Shown piece by piece: positions 19,427 to 28,352 of a stretch of DNA of 64,000 nt. The stretch's first letter is position 1, and the number at the start of each line of letters is the position of its first letter. This DNA comes from Methanobrevibacter sp. Lineage in GTDB: Archaea; Methanobacteriota; Methanobacteria; Methanobacteriales; Methanobacteriaceae. A program made the translations under genes and the position numbers. The notes below the pieces were generated by a model, which ran no database searches, was not told the origin of the DNA, and saw only the letters and a program-made list of their open reading frames with translations. The stretch is taken from NCBI GenBank assembly GCA_022775905.1, contig JALFJX010000036.1, forward strand, positions 1 to 64,000, given 5' to 3'.

Positions 19427-19873
19427 CTAAAATTTAACTTCAACTTCTTGGATTTCAACACCTTGGCTTACCGGATATCTGTGATACCCATCATAACCAT
19501 CTTCACCATTGCCCCATTCACTCCATTTCCACTCACCATCCATGTAGAAATAGGCACGGGACATATAAGAGTCTTTGTAAACTGATTCACCGTTTTTATA
19601 TAGGTGCACCTCAAATCCACCTACTGAACCACCCATCCACTTTTCTGCTTCTACAGTGTATTCCCCAACGGTTTCCGTATAGGTCTTGTCATATTCGGGT
19701 AATTCTACCGTTATAGTGTCTGGTGTAACAGAATTCTTTTCATCAGAGATTGTGTCATTAGTTATATCAGCATCATCTTGTTTATTCATACTTGGCATTA
19801 AAACAAGAATGCCAGCTAAAAGAATTATAATGACCACAAGCAATCCAATTATTACAATTTTATTGTTTTCCAT
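19427..19873 (-). CDS. Membrane-anchored small surface protein (148 aa)
   Basis: A single N-terminal hydrophobic helix (IVIIGLLVVIIILLAGILVL) follows MENNK, then an Asp/Thr-rich linker and a compact domain rich in aromatic and Gly residues (VEAEKWMGGSVGGFEVHLY, then a YDGYHRYP segment). The N-terminus is like those of the next four genes, but the outer domain is different and unrecognised. ATG 19873 sits after AGGTGAT; an upstream GTG is less likely. It is the last gene of a probable five-gene minus-strand cluster. Confidence 0.75.
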   Translation of the reverse strand: MENNKIVIIGLLVVIIILLAGILVLMPSMNKQDDADITNDTISDEKNSVTPDTITVELPEYDKTYTETVGEYTVEAEKWMGGSVGGFEVHLYKNGESVYKDSYMSRAYFYMDGEWKWSEWGNGEDGYDGYHRYPVSQGVEIQEVEVKF

Positions 19874-19956
19874 TTTTATCACCTATAAAATAAAAAAATT
19901 AAGTAACTGCCGAAGCAGAATACTTTTAAATTTGAAATGTTTTTTTATTGGACACT

Positions 19957-20550
19957 TTATTTAGATTTATCAACATACCAATGTCCCGCATTAGGATAAT
20001 CCACAGCATTCGGAACATTTGGATAATATTTCTTACTTGGACCTAAATTTTTTATAAAATTACCATTTCCATCAATAAGAGCATAATATCCATCTTCACC
20101 CATTACAACTTGAGTATTTGAAGTTGTACTTGAACTGGCAGGTTCGGCTTTGACAACTTCTTCTTTAATTGTTAATTTCTGTGTTGTGTTGTTGCCAGTG
20201 TAGTTTTCATTTCCACCATAAGTAACAGTAACATTATATTTGCCTTTTTTCAAATCAAGATCCAATTTTGCCTTACCCTTGGAATTAGTTTTTACAACAT
20301 CATCAACAACAACTTTACCTTTGCTGTTGGTTATTGTAATGTTAACTACTTCTTTTGATAGTGGAGTCTTATTCAAATCTGTTAATGTTATTGACAATTC
20401 TCCACCTTCGTATTGTTCCTTATCACTTGTAATTTTAATTTTTGTAGGTTCCTTTGCATGCATCGGATTAAACATGGCAAATCCTATTGCAGCTGCAAGA
20501 ATAACAATTATTACAATTAGTATTATAATTATGTTTTTGTTTTCCATCAT
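19957..20550 (-). CDS. Membrane-anchored Ig-like surface protein, type 1 copy
   Basis: This protein of about 197 residues has one N-terminal transmembrane helix after MENKN. One Ig-like domain follows (KITSDKEQYEGGELSITLTD to about residue 128, with VKTNSKGKAKLDLDLKKGKY). A Ser/Thr linker and a short C-terminal segment end it. It is nearly the same in its Ig part as the gene at 21223-21807 (TVTYGGNENYTGNNTTQKL occurs in both, with NVTYGG in the other), but its last 50 residues differ. The ATG follows GAGGTGATATG. It is probably exposed on the cell surface; the ligand is unknown. Confidence 0.8.
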   Translation of the reverse strand: MMENKNIIIILIVIIVILAAAIGFAMFNPMHAKEPTKIKITSDKEQYEGGELSITLTDLNKTPLSKEVVNITITNSKGKVVVDDVVKTNSKGKAKLDLDLKKGKYNVTVTYGGNENYTGNNTTQKLTIKEEVVKAEPASSSTTSNTQVVMGEDGYYALIDGNGNFIKNLGPSKKYYPNVPNAVDYPNAGHWYVDKSK

Positions 20551-20556
20551 ATCACC

Positions 20557-21180
20557 TCATGTATGGTATGTTCCGGTATTTGAATCACGGGCTGTGTACC
20601 CTCCAACTGTCACATACTCTCCAGGCCTGTCACCGTCTACTGTAATTTCAAGATAATGCATATCATTTGCAATTGCATACTCCTTGGTTATGCCTTGAGC
20701 ATCAACTTCAGGCCCATATTCCGGATATATTCCACCATCAGGAGCATATTTGCTTGCATGAGTTGTGGTTGATGTTTGATCATTACTAACTAATTCAGTA
20801 GTTGCCTTTTTAACGGTGATATTGTCAGCAATGGAGACCTGTGCATATTTATCATTTCCCTCAAATTTACATTCAGCAGAATAGTTGCCCTTTTCTTCCA
20901 TCTTGAATTTTGCTTTTCCTTTGGAGTTGGTTGTTATTTTCTCATCAATTGTTATTCCGTCATTATCAGTGAGTTTAATGCTTATAGTTTCATTTTCGAT
21001 TGGATTTCCGTGACTGTCAGTCAACACAACCACCAATGAATCGCCGACATTGATTTTTTTATCGGCAATTTTTAAATTTGACTTTTCTTTTGCTATTTGC
21101 TGAGAAAACATCACACCTACAGCTGCAGCAAGAATAACAATTATCACAATCAGTATTATGATTATATTTTTGTTTTCCAT
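20557..21180 (-). CDS. Membrane-anchored Ig-like surface protein, type 2 copy
   Basis: This 207-residue protein starts MENKNIIIILIVIIVILAAA, then has one Ig-like domain (INVGDSLVVVLTDSHGNPIE and TTNSKGKAKFKMEEKGNY). After a linker comes a distinct C-terminal module with YPEYGPEVDAQGITKEYAIA and an ending TGTYHT. The same module closes the gene at 21823-22431, so these two are one subtype. It lies 6 bp upstream of the type 1 gene in the reading direction, as the first member of the second gene pair. Confidence 0.8.
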   Translation of the reverse strand: MENKNIIIILIVIIVILAAAVGVMFSQQIAKEKSNLKIADKKINVGDSLVVVLTDSHGNPIENETISIKLTDNDGITIDEKITTNSKGKAKFKMEEKGNYSAECKFEGNDKYAQVSIADNITVKKATTELVSNDQTSTTTHASKYAPDGGIYPEYGPEVDAQGITKEYAIANDMHYLEITVDGDRPGEYVTVGGYTARDSNTGTYHT

Positions 21181-21222
21181 AAGAATACCTCAGATATACT
21201 TAATTTTAAATTAAAAATTTGT

Positions 21223-21807
21223 TTAATAACCTCCACCCTCTTCAATAAAATTACCGCTTGGGGTCCAAACGCCTTTTCTACCACCTTTATAACCTTCTAT
21301 AACACCACTATCCTCATCAACACTTTCAACTACAACGCTTTCACCAGATCCTCCACTTAAATCTCTGCCATTGTATTCTGTCGAAGAGGAACTGGATTGT
21401 ATACTAACTGTCTGTTTAATTTCCTCTTTAATAGTTAACTTTTGTGTTGTGTTATTTCCAGTATAATTTTCATTTCCACCATAAGTCACATTTACAGTAT
21501 AGTTACCTTTCTTTAAATCCAAATCCAATTTAGCTTTACCCTTGGAATTAGTTTTAATTGTTTCATTGATTACAACTTTACCTTTTTTATTTGTAATTGT
21601 GATGTTTACTTTTTCTTTTGAAATTGCAGTTTTATTCAAATCTGTTAATTGTATTGTTACTTTGCCACCTTCATATTGTGACTTATCACTTGTTATTTTA
21701 ACTTTAGTCGGCTCTTTAGCAGCAGGTTGCATAAACATTACACCCGCAACAACCGCTAAAACCACTATTATTGCTATTAAAATTATGATTATGTTTTTGT
21801 TTTCCAT
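21223..21807 (-). CDS. Membrane-anchored Ig-like surface protein, type 1 copy
   Basis: This 194-residue protein has an N-terminal transmembrane helix and one Ig-like domain (KITSDKSQYEGGKVTIQLTD to NYTGNNTTQKLTIKEE). The C-terminal tail is Gly/Ser-rich and ends SGNFIEEGGGY. The Ig part is almost identical to that of 19957-20550, showing a recent duplication, while the tails have diverged. I place the start at ATG 21807 (MENKN), matching its paralogues, rather than the GTG four codons upstream. Confidence 0.8.
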   Translation of the reverse strand: MENKNIIIILIAIIVVLAVVAGVMFMQPAAKEPTKVKITSDKSQYEGGKVTIQLTDLNKTAISKEKVNITITNKKGKVVINETIKTNSKGKAKLDLDLKKGNYTVNVTYGGNENYTGNNTTQKLTIKEEIKQTVSIQSSSSSTEYNGRDLSGGSGESVVVESVDEDSGVIEGYKGGRKGVWTPSGNFIEEGGGY

Positions 21808-21822
21808 TTTAACGACCACTCA

Positions 21823-22431
21823 TTAAGTATGATAACATCCGGCATTTGAATCATAAGGAACATACAATCCTGCATTTTGTCCATCAATTGTTTGAGGAAT
21901 ATAATGCCAGTTATTTGCTATTGCATCTTCACGGGTAGTGCCCAATGAATCGACTGCCGGCCCATACTCCGGATAATATGAATATCCATCTTCGCTTAAA
22001 CCTGATACTGAATCAAAATTACTAGTTTTCTTTTCACTAACAGTTTTGGTTGATACCTTTTTAACTTTAATATTATCTGAAAGAGAACTAGCAGCATATT
22101 TGCCTTCACCATCAAATGTGCATTCAACAGAGTATTTTCCTTTTTCTTCAACTTTTAATTTAGCTTTTCCTTTATCATTAGTTGTAACATCCTCCTCAAT
22201 TGTAATTCCATCTTCATCAGTGAGTTTTATATTGATTGTTGCATCGGGCAATCCAATACCATGAGTATCTGTTAATACAACAACTAACTTACCCCCTTCA
22301 TCAATTGTTTTATCTACAATTGCTAATTTGGATTCTTCTTTAAATGTGGGAAGTGCAAACATTGCAACACAAATGATGAGGATTACGATAATCACAGATA
22401 ATACAACAATTATACTTTTTTGTTTATTCAT
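21823..22431 (-). CDS. Membrane-anchored Ig-like surface protein, type 2 copy
   Basis: This 202-residue protein begins MNKQKSIIVVLSVIIVILII with one membrane helix, followed by an Ig-like domain (DEGGKLVVVLTDTHGIGLPD, TTNDKGKAKLKVEEKGKYS). Its C-terminal module (YPEYGPAVDSLGTTREDAIA, ending GCYHT) is shared with the gene at 20557-21180. ATG 22431 follows GGAG at a normal distance, whereas the in-frame Met 13 codons upstream has no such site. It is the promoter-proximal gene of the cluster. Confidence 0.8.
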   Translation of the reverse strand: MNKQKSIIVVLSVIIVILIICVAMFALPTFKEESKLAIVDKTIDEGGKLVVVLTDTHGIGLPDATINIKLTDEDGITIEEDVTTNDKGKAKLKVEEKGKYSVECTFDGEGKYAASSLSDNIKVKKVSTKTVSEKKTSNFDSVSGLSEDGYSYYPEYGPAVDSLGTTREDAIANNWHYIPQTIDGQNAGLYVPYDSNAGCYHT

Positions 22432-22473
22432 AATAGTCTCCAAATAATAAATATTAAATGAACAAATCACATT

Positions 22474-22677
22474 TTACTTAATTGTAATTTTTGCTTTTAT
22501 TTTATCAACATTTTTAACATCATAATATGTTACTGTTCTAGTTTTACTAAGATTTTTCCAAGTTCCAGATTTGAAATGCCACCAATAAGTTGCTTTATAT
22601 TTACTTTTAAGCATTGGTTTTTTGTTTTTTAGTAATGTTGTGGTTACACCATATAATCCATCAAGAAAATCATCCAT
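22474..22677 (-). CDS. 67-residue basic protein of unknown function
   Basis: I start this at ATG 22677, one base after the hmgA stop, where GGAAGAGGAT gives a ribosome binding site. The product (MDDFLDGLYGVTTTLLKNKK onward) is 67 residues and Lys-rich, with a Trp/Tyr-rich core (YKATYWWHFKSGTWKN) and a C-terminus alternating Lys and hydrophobic residues. There is no signal peptide or metal motif. The WHFKSGTWKN-like pattern recalls the end domain of some methanogen surface proteins, so it may be a detached fragment of such a gene; equally it may be a small coupled gene. Confidence 0.55.
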   Translation of the reverse strand: MDDFLDGLYGVTTTLLKNKKPMLKSKYKATYWWHFKSGTWKNLSKTRTVTYYDVKNVDKIKAKITIK

Positions 22678-22678
22678 A

Positions 22679-23881
22679 TTATCCTCTTCCAAGTTCCTGA
22701 TGAGCTCTTGCAAGGTGTCCTGCAGCCAGTGCACCGACAAGAGATAATTCTCCTGCAAGTACAGTACATGCTACAATCTCTGCAAATTCACGTGCTTTAC
22801 CTGAACCCGCAACACCAAGAATTTCCAATCCTTCATGAGCAACTTCAAGGCTTGTTCCACCACCAACAGTAGCTACTGGCAAATCAGGCAGATTAACTGA
22901 GAAATATAAATCCCCATTTCTGTTTTCTGCAGTTGTAATACCTAAAGAACCTTCTGCAACATGAGCAGGGTCTTGACCTGTTGCTAAAAATATAGCTGCA
23001 ACCATATTTGCATAATGAGCATTAAATGCCATACTTCCAGCTGCTGCTGAACCTATTAAGTTTTTGGCAGTGTTTACTTCAACAATTGCATCTGCAGTAG
23101 TTTTAAGTTTTTTTGAAACAATATCCTTTGGAACTAATATATCTGCTATAACACTTTTTCCTCTTCCTTCAACAATGTTAATAGCAGCAGGTTTTTTATC
23201 AACACAAACATTACCGCTTAATGCAATATGAAGTGCACTGGTATCTTGTGCTAATTTGTCTAAGATTTTTTCAGAAGCTATTGTTACCATATTCATTCCC
23301 ATACTGTCTCCGGTTGAGAATACAAATCTTGGATATACATAGCTTCCAACTATTAAAATAGGATCAATTTTAATTAATTTACCATGAGAGGTTGTACTTT
23401 CTGCAATAACTTTTAACTCATCGAAATTATCAATAAACCACTGTTTGATTTTCAATGCATCACTTACACCTTCACATTTGATAGCAGGTGCACGAGTCAT
23501 AATATCAGAAGTTACTCTTGCATTAGCTCCACCGGATGCAGTAATAGTTGATGCACCCCTATTAATTGAAGCTACAAGTGCTCCTTCAGATGTAGCGAGA
23601 GGCACAAATACTTCACGTTTGCAGTATTCACCATTGATTTTTAATGGTCCTGCTATACCCATAGGAAGTTGCAATACTCCAATAGAGTTTTCAATGTTAC
23701 GGGCAGATGCTCTTTCCATATCAAGAGTATAATTTGAGATATTATCTAATTTGATGGAATATTTTTGTTCTAAAAATTCCCTTCTAATATCTGTTGCTTC
23801 TTTTGCTGAAACTTCTTTATCAACTTGATAAAGTTTCATTTCACCATTCAATAACTTATCAATAATTTTCTGATTTGACAT
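22679..23881 (-). CDS. hmgA: 3-hydroxy-3-methylglutaryl-CoA reductase
   Basis: This enzyme reduces HMG-CoA to mevalonate with NADPH, feeding the isoprenoid chains of archaeal membrane lipids. At 400 residues it is a soluble class I enzyme without membrane segments. Visible motifs are LPMGIAGPL (about residue 72), FSTGDSMGMNMVT with its conserved Asp, and GTVGGGT-type VATVGGGTSL. The catalytic His is near the end (AAGHLARAHQELG). The ATG overlaps the stop of sucD (TAATG), so the two genes are co-transcribed and probably coupled. Confidence 0.97.
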   Translation of the reverse strand: MSNQKIIDKLLNGEMKLYQVDKEVSAKEATDIRREFLEQKYSIKLDNISNYTLDMERASARNIENSIGVLQLPMGIAGPLKINGEYCKREVFVPLATSEGALVASINRGASTITASGGANARVTSDIMTRAPAIKCEGVSDALKIKQWFIDNFDELKVIAESTTSHGKLIKIDPILIVGSYVYPRFVFSTGDSMGMNMVTIASEKILDKLAQDTSALHIALSGNVCVDKKPAAINIVEGRGKSVIADILVPKDIVSKKLKTTADAIVEVNTAKNLIGSAAAGSMAFNAHYANMVAAIFLATGQDPAHVAEGSLGITTAENRNGDLYFSVNLPDLPVATVGGGTSLEVAHEGLEILGVAGSGKAREFAEIVACTVLAGELSLVGALAAGHLARAHQELGRG

Positions 23882-24744
23882 TACATAACCTTTTTAAGTA
23901 AATCTACAATTTCTGATGGTTTTGCTGCTACTTCAACTCCAGCTTCATTTAAAGCTTTGGTTTTACTTGCAACAGTACCGGAACTTCCTTGAATAATAGC
24001 TCCAGCGTGTCCCATTCTTTTACCAGGTGGTGCAGTTCTTCCTGCAATGTAAGATACAACAGGTTTTGTCATTTCTTCAGCAATGAATTTTCCAGCCCTT
24101 TCTTCTGCAGTTCCACCAATCTCACCAATTAAAACAACAGCATCAGTGTCTTTATCATCTTCAAATCTTGTTAATATATCAACGTAGTTATCACCAGTTA
24201 CTGGATCTCCACCAATACCAACTGCAGTACTTTGACCAATACCCTCATTGGTAAGTTCATTAGCGATTTCGTAAGTTAAGGTACCACTTCTTGAAATAAG
24301 ACCAACATTTCCTTCTTTGAAAATGTGAGTAGGCATAATACCTAATTTACCAACACCAGGGGAGATAATTCCAGGAGTATTAGGTCCAATAATAGTTGTT
24401 CCCATTTGTTTTGCATATGCCATTATTTTCATACTGTCATGAACTGGAATATGTTCTGAAATAATAACAACTAAATCTAAATGTCTTATTGCTTCGAATG
24501 CAGCATCTTTTGCGAATTTTGCAGGAACAAAAATAATTGAAGCATTAATATCAGTTTCTTCTTTTGCCTCTTCGATTGAATTGAAAATTGGAACTTGGTC
24601 TAAAAACATTTGACCGCCTTTTCCAGGGGTAATTCCTGCAACAATATTAGTATTGTAGTTTAACATTTGTTCTGTATGGAATGAACCTTGTTTACCAGTT
24701 ATTCCTTGAACTAAACATTTTGTATCTTTATTTAATAAAATCAT
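23881..24744 (-). CDS. sucD: Succinyl-CoA ligase, alpha subunit
   Basis: This subunit binds CoA and carries the phosphorylated His in the interconversion of succinyl-CoA and succinate plus ATP or GTP. The 287 residues match the family. The CoA-binding start ([14 protein letters not shown]), a central SRSGTLTYE motif and the active-site His in [11 protein letters not shown] (about residue 246) are all present. In hydrogenotrophic methanogens the enzyme works in the incomplete reductive TCA path. The beta subunit is not in this window. It is followed by hmgA with a one-base overlap and preceded by an unknown gene at 12 bp. Confidence 0.96.
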   Translation of the reverse strand: MILLNKDTKCLVQGITGKQGSFHTEQMLNYNTNIVAGITPGKGGQMFLDQVPIFNSIEEAKEETDINASIIFVPAKFAKDAAFEAIRHLDLVVIISEHIPVHDSMKIMAYAKQMGTTIIGPNTPGIISPGVGKLGIMPTHIFKEGNVGLISRSGTLTYEIANELTNEGIGQSTAVGIGGDPVTGDNYVDILTRFEDDKDTDAVVLIGEIGGTAEERAGKFIAEEMTKPVVSYIAGRTAPPGKRMGHAGAIIQGSSGTVASKTKALNEAGVEVAAKPSEIVDLLKKVM

Positions 24745-24756
24745 AACTATTAACTC

Positions 24757-25482
24757 CTATCTTAATATCCTAGTTTTATTTTCAAATGGAACAGCTAAAT
24801 CAATCATATTTCCATTCATAAATGCAGTAGCGGAAAATATTACGCTACCAGGTAATACATTACAAGTTGTTCCTCTTTTAACTAAATAAACATTTTTATT
24901 TCCAAGTGCAGCTCCAATCATTGCACTAGCTATTACTCCAACTGATTCTATATTTTCAACAGTTGCAACAACGACAGGATCATCAGTTTCTGGTGAAACA
25001 TAACCTACACCAGGTATTTCTCTTATTTTAGGTTCAATATAATCTGAAACATCAGTTAAATTTTTCATGCCTTTTGCAGCATCAATAGCAGAATTAGCAA
25101 CATCTGCAACAAATGGTTCTCCACCATAAGTATCAAAACCTAAAACGATTGCATCAGGATACCTGTCTTTTCTAATGCTTGCTTCAGCATATGAAATTCC
25201 TTCACCAGCACCTTCTGGAGTTGATGAAATTCCAGACAAATCTCCTAAATTTTCTGCACTTTCTCTTAAAACATTAACAAGACCTTCATTAACAGTTTCA
25301 AGTAAATCATCTTCAACGAATGCACTTACAACAACATCATCACCAGTGACATTGGTTAAAGCAACATCCCTTGCACCTAATTCCTTGACTTTATAAAGGT
25401 TTTTTTCAATAGTTTCTACTAGCATAGAACTACAGGATACATCATTCTTTGATATATCTGCACCTATAGCAGTAATTTTCAA
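24757..25482 (-). CDS. Conserved methanogen protein of unknown function (241 aa)
   Basis: I cannot name this family with confidence. It is soluble and has repeating Val/Ala/Gly-rich beta-alpha segments (DVALTNVTGDDVVVSAFVED; YPDAIVLGFDTYGGEPFVAD). A GISSTPEGAGEGISYAEA stretch near residue 90 could hold an anion or nucleotide. The C-terminal part VIASAMIGAALGNKNVYLVK resembles a small-molecule binding fold. It is the first gene of a three-gene unit with sucD and hmgA, so a link to CoA or isoprenoid metabolism is possible. TATA-like sequence lies in the 210-bp gap upstream, which otherwise holds nothing I can identify. Confidence 0.75.
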   Translation of the reverse strand: MKITAIGADISKNDVSCSSMLVETIEKNLYKVKELGARDVALTNVTGDDVVVSAFVEDDLLETVNEGLVNVLRESAENLGDLSGISSTPEGAGEGISYAEASIRKDRYPDAIVLGFDTYGGEPFVADVANSAIDAAKGMKNLTDVSDYIEPKIREIPGVGYVSPETDDPVVVATVENIESVGVIASAMIGAALGNKNVYLVKRGTTCNVLPGSVIFSATAFMNGNMIDLAVPFENKTRILR

Positions 25483-25693
25483 ATTAACACCTTGAATAAT
25501 TGATTTTTGAAATAAATAAAATTTTAAATTTTATTGATATATTATTTGTTATTTAATTTATTTAAGTATTAGTAATTTACAATTCAGCATATAGACATTA
25601 TTCAATTTTTTAATAAAAATAAGTTGATTAAATGAATAATATTTTAAAATAAATAATGAAATTAGCATGATAATTTTAATGAGTGAATTTTAA

Positions 25694-27480
25694 TTAAATG
25701 CAATCTTTAAATTTCATGTTAATTCCAAAACCTTTAGGCAAATCCAAAGCATTATATTCACCATCTAATTGATTAATGAGATTTTTAATAATTGTAAAAC
25801 CTAATGTAGTTGGATTATTAATATCAATTTCATCAGGTAGACCCACTCCATCATCCCATACGTCAACTTCATACATACCATCCATTAATCTGAATTTGAC
25901 ATGAAAATTACCGCATTCATTCTCATCAAAAGCAAAATTAAGTGAATTTAATGCAAGTTCATTTAAAATTAACCCGATTGGAATTGCTTTATCCATATGA
26001 ACTTTACATGATTCAACATCCAGATTTAATTTGATATTAGATTCATATGCTTTGAATAATCCAATGTCAAAGTAGTATATTCCAAGGAATCTACATAGGC
26101 AAAGTCAGAAGAATTGAAAACTTGATGATGGATTGTAGCCATGGAGGAGATTCTGTTTCTAGTTTTCTTTAAGATCCATTCATAATCTCCATCATTGAAT
26201 CTCAATTCAAGATTAAGCAGACTTAATATAATCTGCAAGTTATTTTTAACTCTATGATGAACCTCTTTAAGCAAAACTTTTTGACCATTGAGAGAAACTT
26301 CCAACTCTTTTTCTCTTTCCAATTCGCCAGTTACATCTTTAATACCCATAAATGATATATTATTCAAATTGTCATCATAATTTTCCAAATATATGAATAG
26401 ATATTGGATTTTATGATAAAATGGAGATTTATACTCTATTACTTTTTCAACATTGTCCATTTCAATTAATTCAAATTTCTGAACAATTAATCTATCATCC
26501 CTATTTACAATATATCCTCTAAAATCTTTTAATAGCTCAGTGATGTCCTTTTTTGGAATGTGTAAAATATCATAAAATGCATTACTTATTATAAATTCAC
26601 CTTTTGTATTTCTGATTAATGTGCCAGCACCCAATTTTGCATCGAGTTGGGTTAATAGTTTATTTGACAGAAAATCGTCAGGTTTATTAACTTCAGTAAT
26701 ATCATTGATATAAACTATTGTTTGTGAAATAGGACCACTAGTGCGTAAATGTTCTGAATCAATTTTTAAAGTTTTATTTGTACCTTTTTCAGTTTTAATA
26801 TGAATAATATTATCTTCATCGACAGCAGCACTTTCCACTAAAAATTCATATAATATTTTATCTTCAGGAACAACTAGATTATGGAGAATATCTTTTTTAG
26901 AATCAGTTGCATTTCTTTCTTTTTCCAATAATTCATAAATCTTAGAAGTCCAGAAATAGTTACCACAAATATCTTTAATATAAACGTAAGATTCCCCAAT
27001 ATCATCAGCATCAATAATTTTTCTGTTGGGATAAAAGTAACTGATCTGTAGTATTGTTAATAAATACCAACAGATTATCATTTTCATAAATAATTTCAAA
27101 GGACAAATATTTCACATATCCTTCTTCATTTTCAAAATAGATATGAAGAACTCTAGTCCCTTTTGTTTGATAGACTTCTTTAAAAATAGGAAATAGAATA
27201 TCTTTTAGATATTTGTAACTATCAGCATAACTTGTTCCGACAATGCTGTTGTTAGTATTTATCCCAAATTCATTAATGAAAACATTTGAATAAATAAATG
27301 CATAATCCTGAAAATCATTTACAGGTATTAGAATATCTAGGTTAACTGATGTTTCTTTTAAAAATCCATTATATTCTACAACATCATAAGTTATACTACT
27401 TGGAGTAACCACTCACAATCAGCATATTTTGAAATGAAAATAGAAGAACTTTCTTTATCAAAATTAACCTCATATCCCAT
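25694..27480 (-). pseudogene. PAS-domain sensor histidine kinase, broken by frameshifts
   Basis: Four pieces in changing frames together make one kinase. They are a start at ATG 27480 (MGYEVNFDKESSSIFISKYA); 27412-27011 (PAS-like sensor); 27099-26026 (further PAS segments, then the phosphoacceptor-type LLKEVHHRVKNNLQIILSLL); and a C-terminal ATPase with IGLILNELALNSLNFAF and DVWDDGVGLPD (up to 25694). The HHRVKNNLQ motif marks the HisKA_2/HWE-like class common in Methanobacteriales. Shifts occur near 27415, 27035 and 26083. Either the gene is dead or the sequence carries indel errors. No response regulator is adjacent. Confidence 0.8.
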
Positions 27481-27674
27481 CTAATCGCCATCCACAAATA
27501 ATCATGTTTAATCATTATAAATATATTTGTTTATAATATTATGAGTTTATAAATATTTTTATTTAATTCATGAAAATACTCAGATATAATTTTCATCAAA
27601 TCACATACGGGAAAATTAATCTTCAATATAATATACTAAAATTTAATTAATAGAAAAAAACTAACATTATATTA

Positions 27675-28352
27675 ATGTATTCTCAAACAAAAATCGCAAT
27701 TCCTATTTTTCAAAAGGATTGTAAAAACGTAATTAAAGTGGCTAATGATTGTATTAGGAAAGGAGCGGATGTATTGGAATTTAGAATTGATGCTCTTGAA
27801 AATCCAGATATTAATGAAATAAAACAGACAATTGAAGAAATTAATTTTCCAATGATTGCTACTAATAGAATCAGCACAGAAGGTGGATCTTTTAAGGGAA
27901 CAGAGGAAGAAAGATTCAATATATTATATGAATGCTGTGATTTAGTTGATTATGTTGATATTGAGCTTCAAAGTAACGAAGAATACATTAAGAAAATTCA
28001 TGAGACCAGTGCTACAACAATTATTTCTTATCATGATTTTGAAAAAACACCAAAATTAAGTGAAGTAACATATATTGTTGAAAAAGAACAGGAATTAGGT
28101 GACATTGCTAAAGTTGCTTTCATGCCACAGAATCTTGAGGATACTTTAACTATATTGGCTGTTCTTTCCCATTGTGAAGACACAATTGCCATTTCCATGG
28201 GTGATTTGGGAAGTTACACAAGAGTCATGGCTTCAAAATTTGACTCACCAATTACTTTTGCTGCTGGAACTGATGTTACAGCACCTGGTCAAATCGATAT
28301 TGAAACAATGAAGGCATTACTCAATATGGATTTAAACATAATGGATGAATGA
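27675..28352 (+). CDS. aroD: 3-dehydroquinate dehydratase, type I
   Basis: This enzyme removes water from 3-dehydroquinate in the shikimate pathway through a Schiff base. The 225 residues fit type I enzymes. Visible are the EFRIDAL substrate strand (about residue 36), the catalytic His in ISYHDFEKTP (about 116) and the Schiff-base Lys in IAKVAFMPQ (about 142). The closing motif is SMGDLGSYTRVMAS with FAAGTDVTAPGQI. The ATG is close behind AT-rich sequence with a TATA-like box, so a very short leader is likely. Its stop overlaps the next start by 4 bases. Another shikimate gene, aroA, lies at 54669-55988. Confidence 0.95.
   Translation: MYSQTKIAIPIFQKDCKNVIKVANDCIRKGADVLEFRIDALENPDINEIKQTIEEINFPMIATNRISTEGGSFKGTEEERFNILYECCDLVDYVDIELQSNEEYIKKIHETSATTIISYHDFEKTPKLSEVTYIVEKEQELGDIAKVAFMPQNLEDTLTILAVLSHCEDTIAISMGDLGSYTRVMASKFDSPITFAAGTDVTAPGQIDIETMKALLNMDLNIMDE

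Larger units (their letters stand above)
19957..22431 (-). repeat. Tandem duplication of a two-gene unit (type 2 plus type 1)
   Basis: Reading along the minus strand the order is type 2 (22431-21823), type 1 (21807-21223), type 2 (21180-20557), type 1 (20550-19957). Same-type members resemble each other over the whole Ig domain, and the type 2 genes also through the C-terminal module. The simplest explanation is duplication of a two-gene block of about 1.2 kb followed by divergence of the C-terminal tails. Confidence 0.75.

Noticed and set aside
19957-22431. Surface-protein cluster read as a mobile element.
   Set aside because: No transposase, integrase or terminal inverted repeats are seen; local gene duplication explains the pattern.
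27569-27595. 8-bp inverted repeat ATGAAAAT/ATTTTCAT upstream of aroD.
   Set aside because: Short arms of pure AT-rich type with an 11-base spacer; not placed at a TATA box; likely chance.
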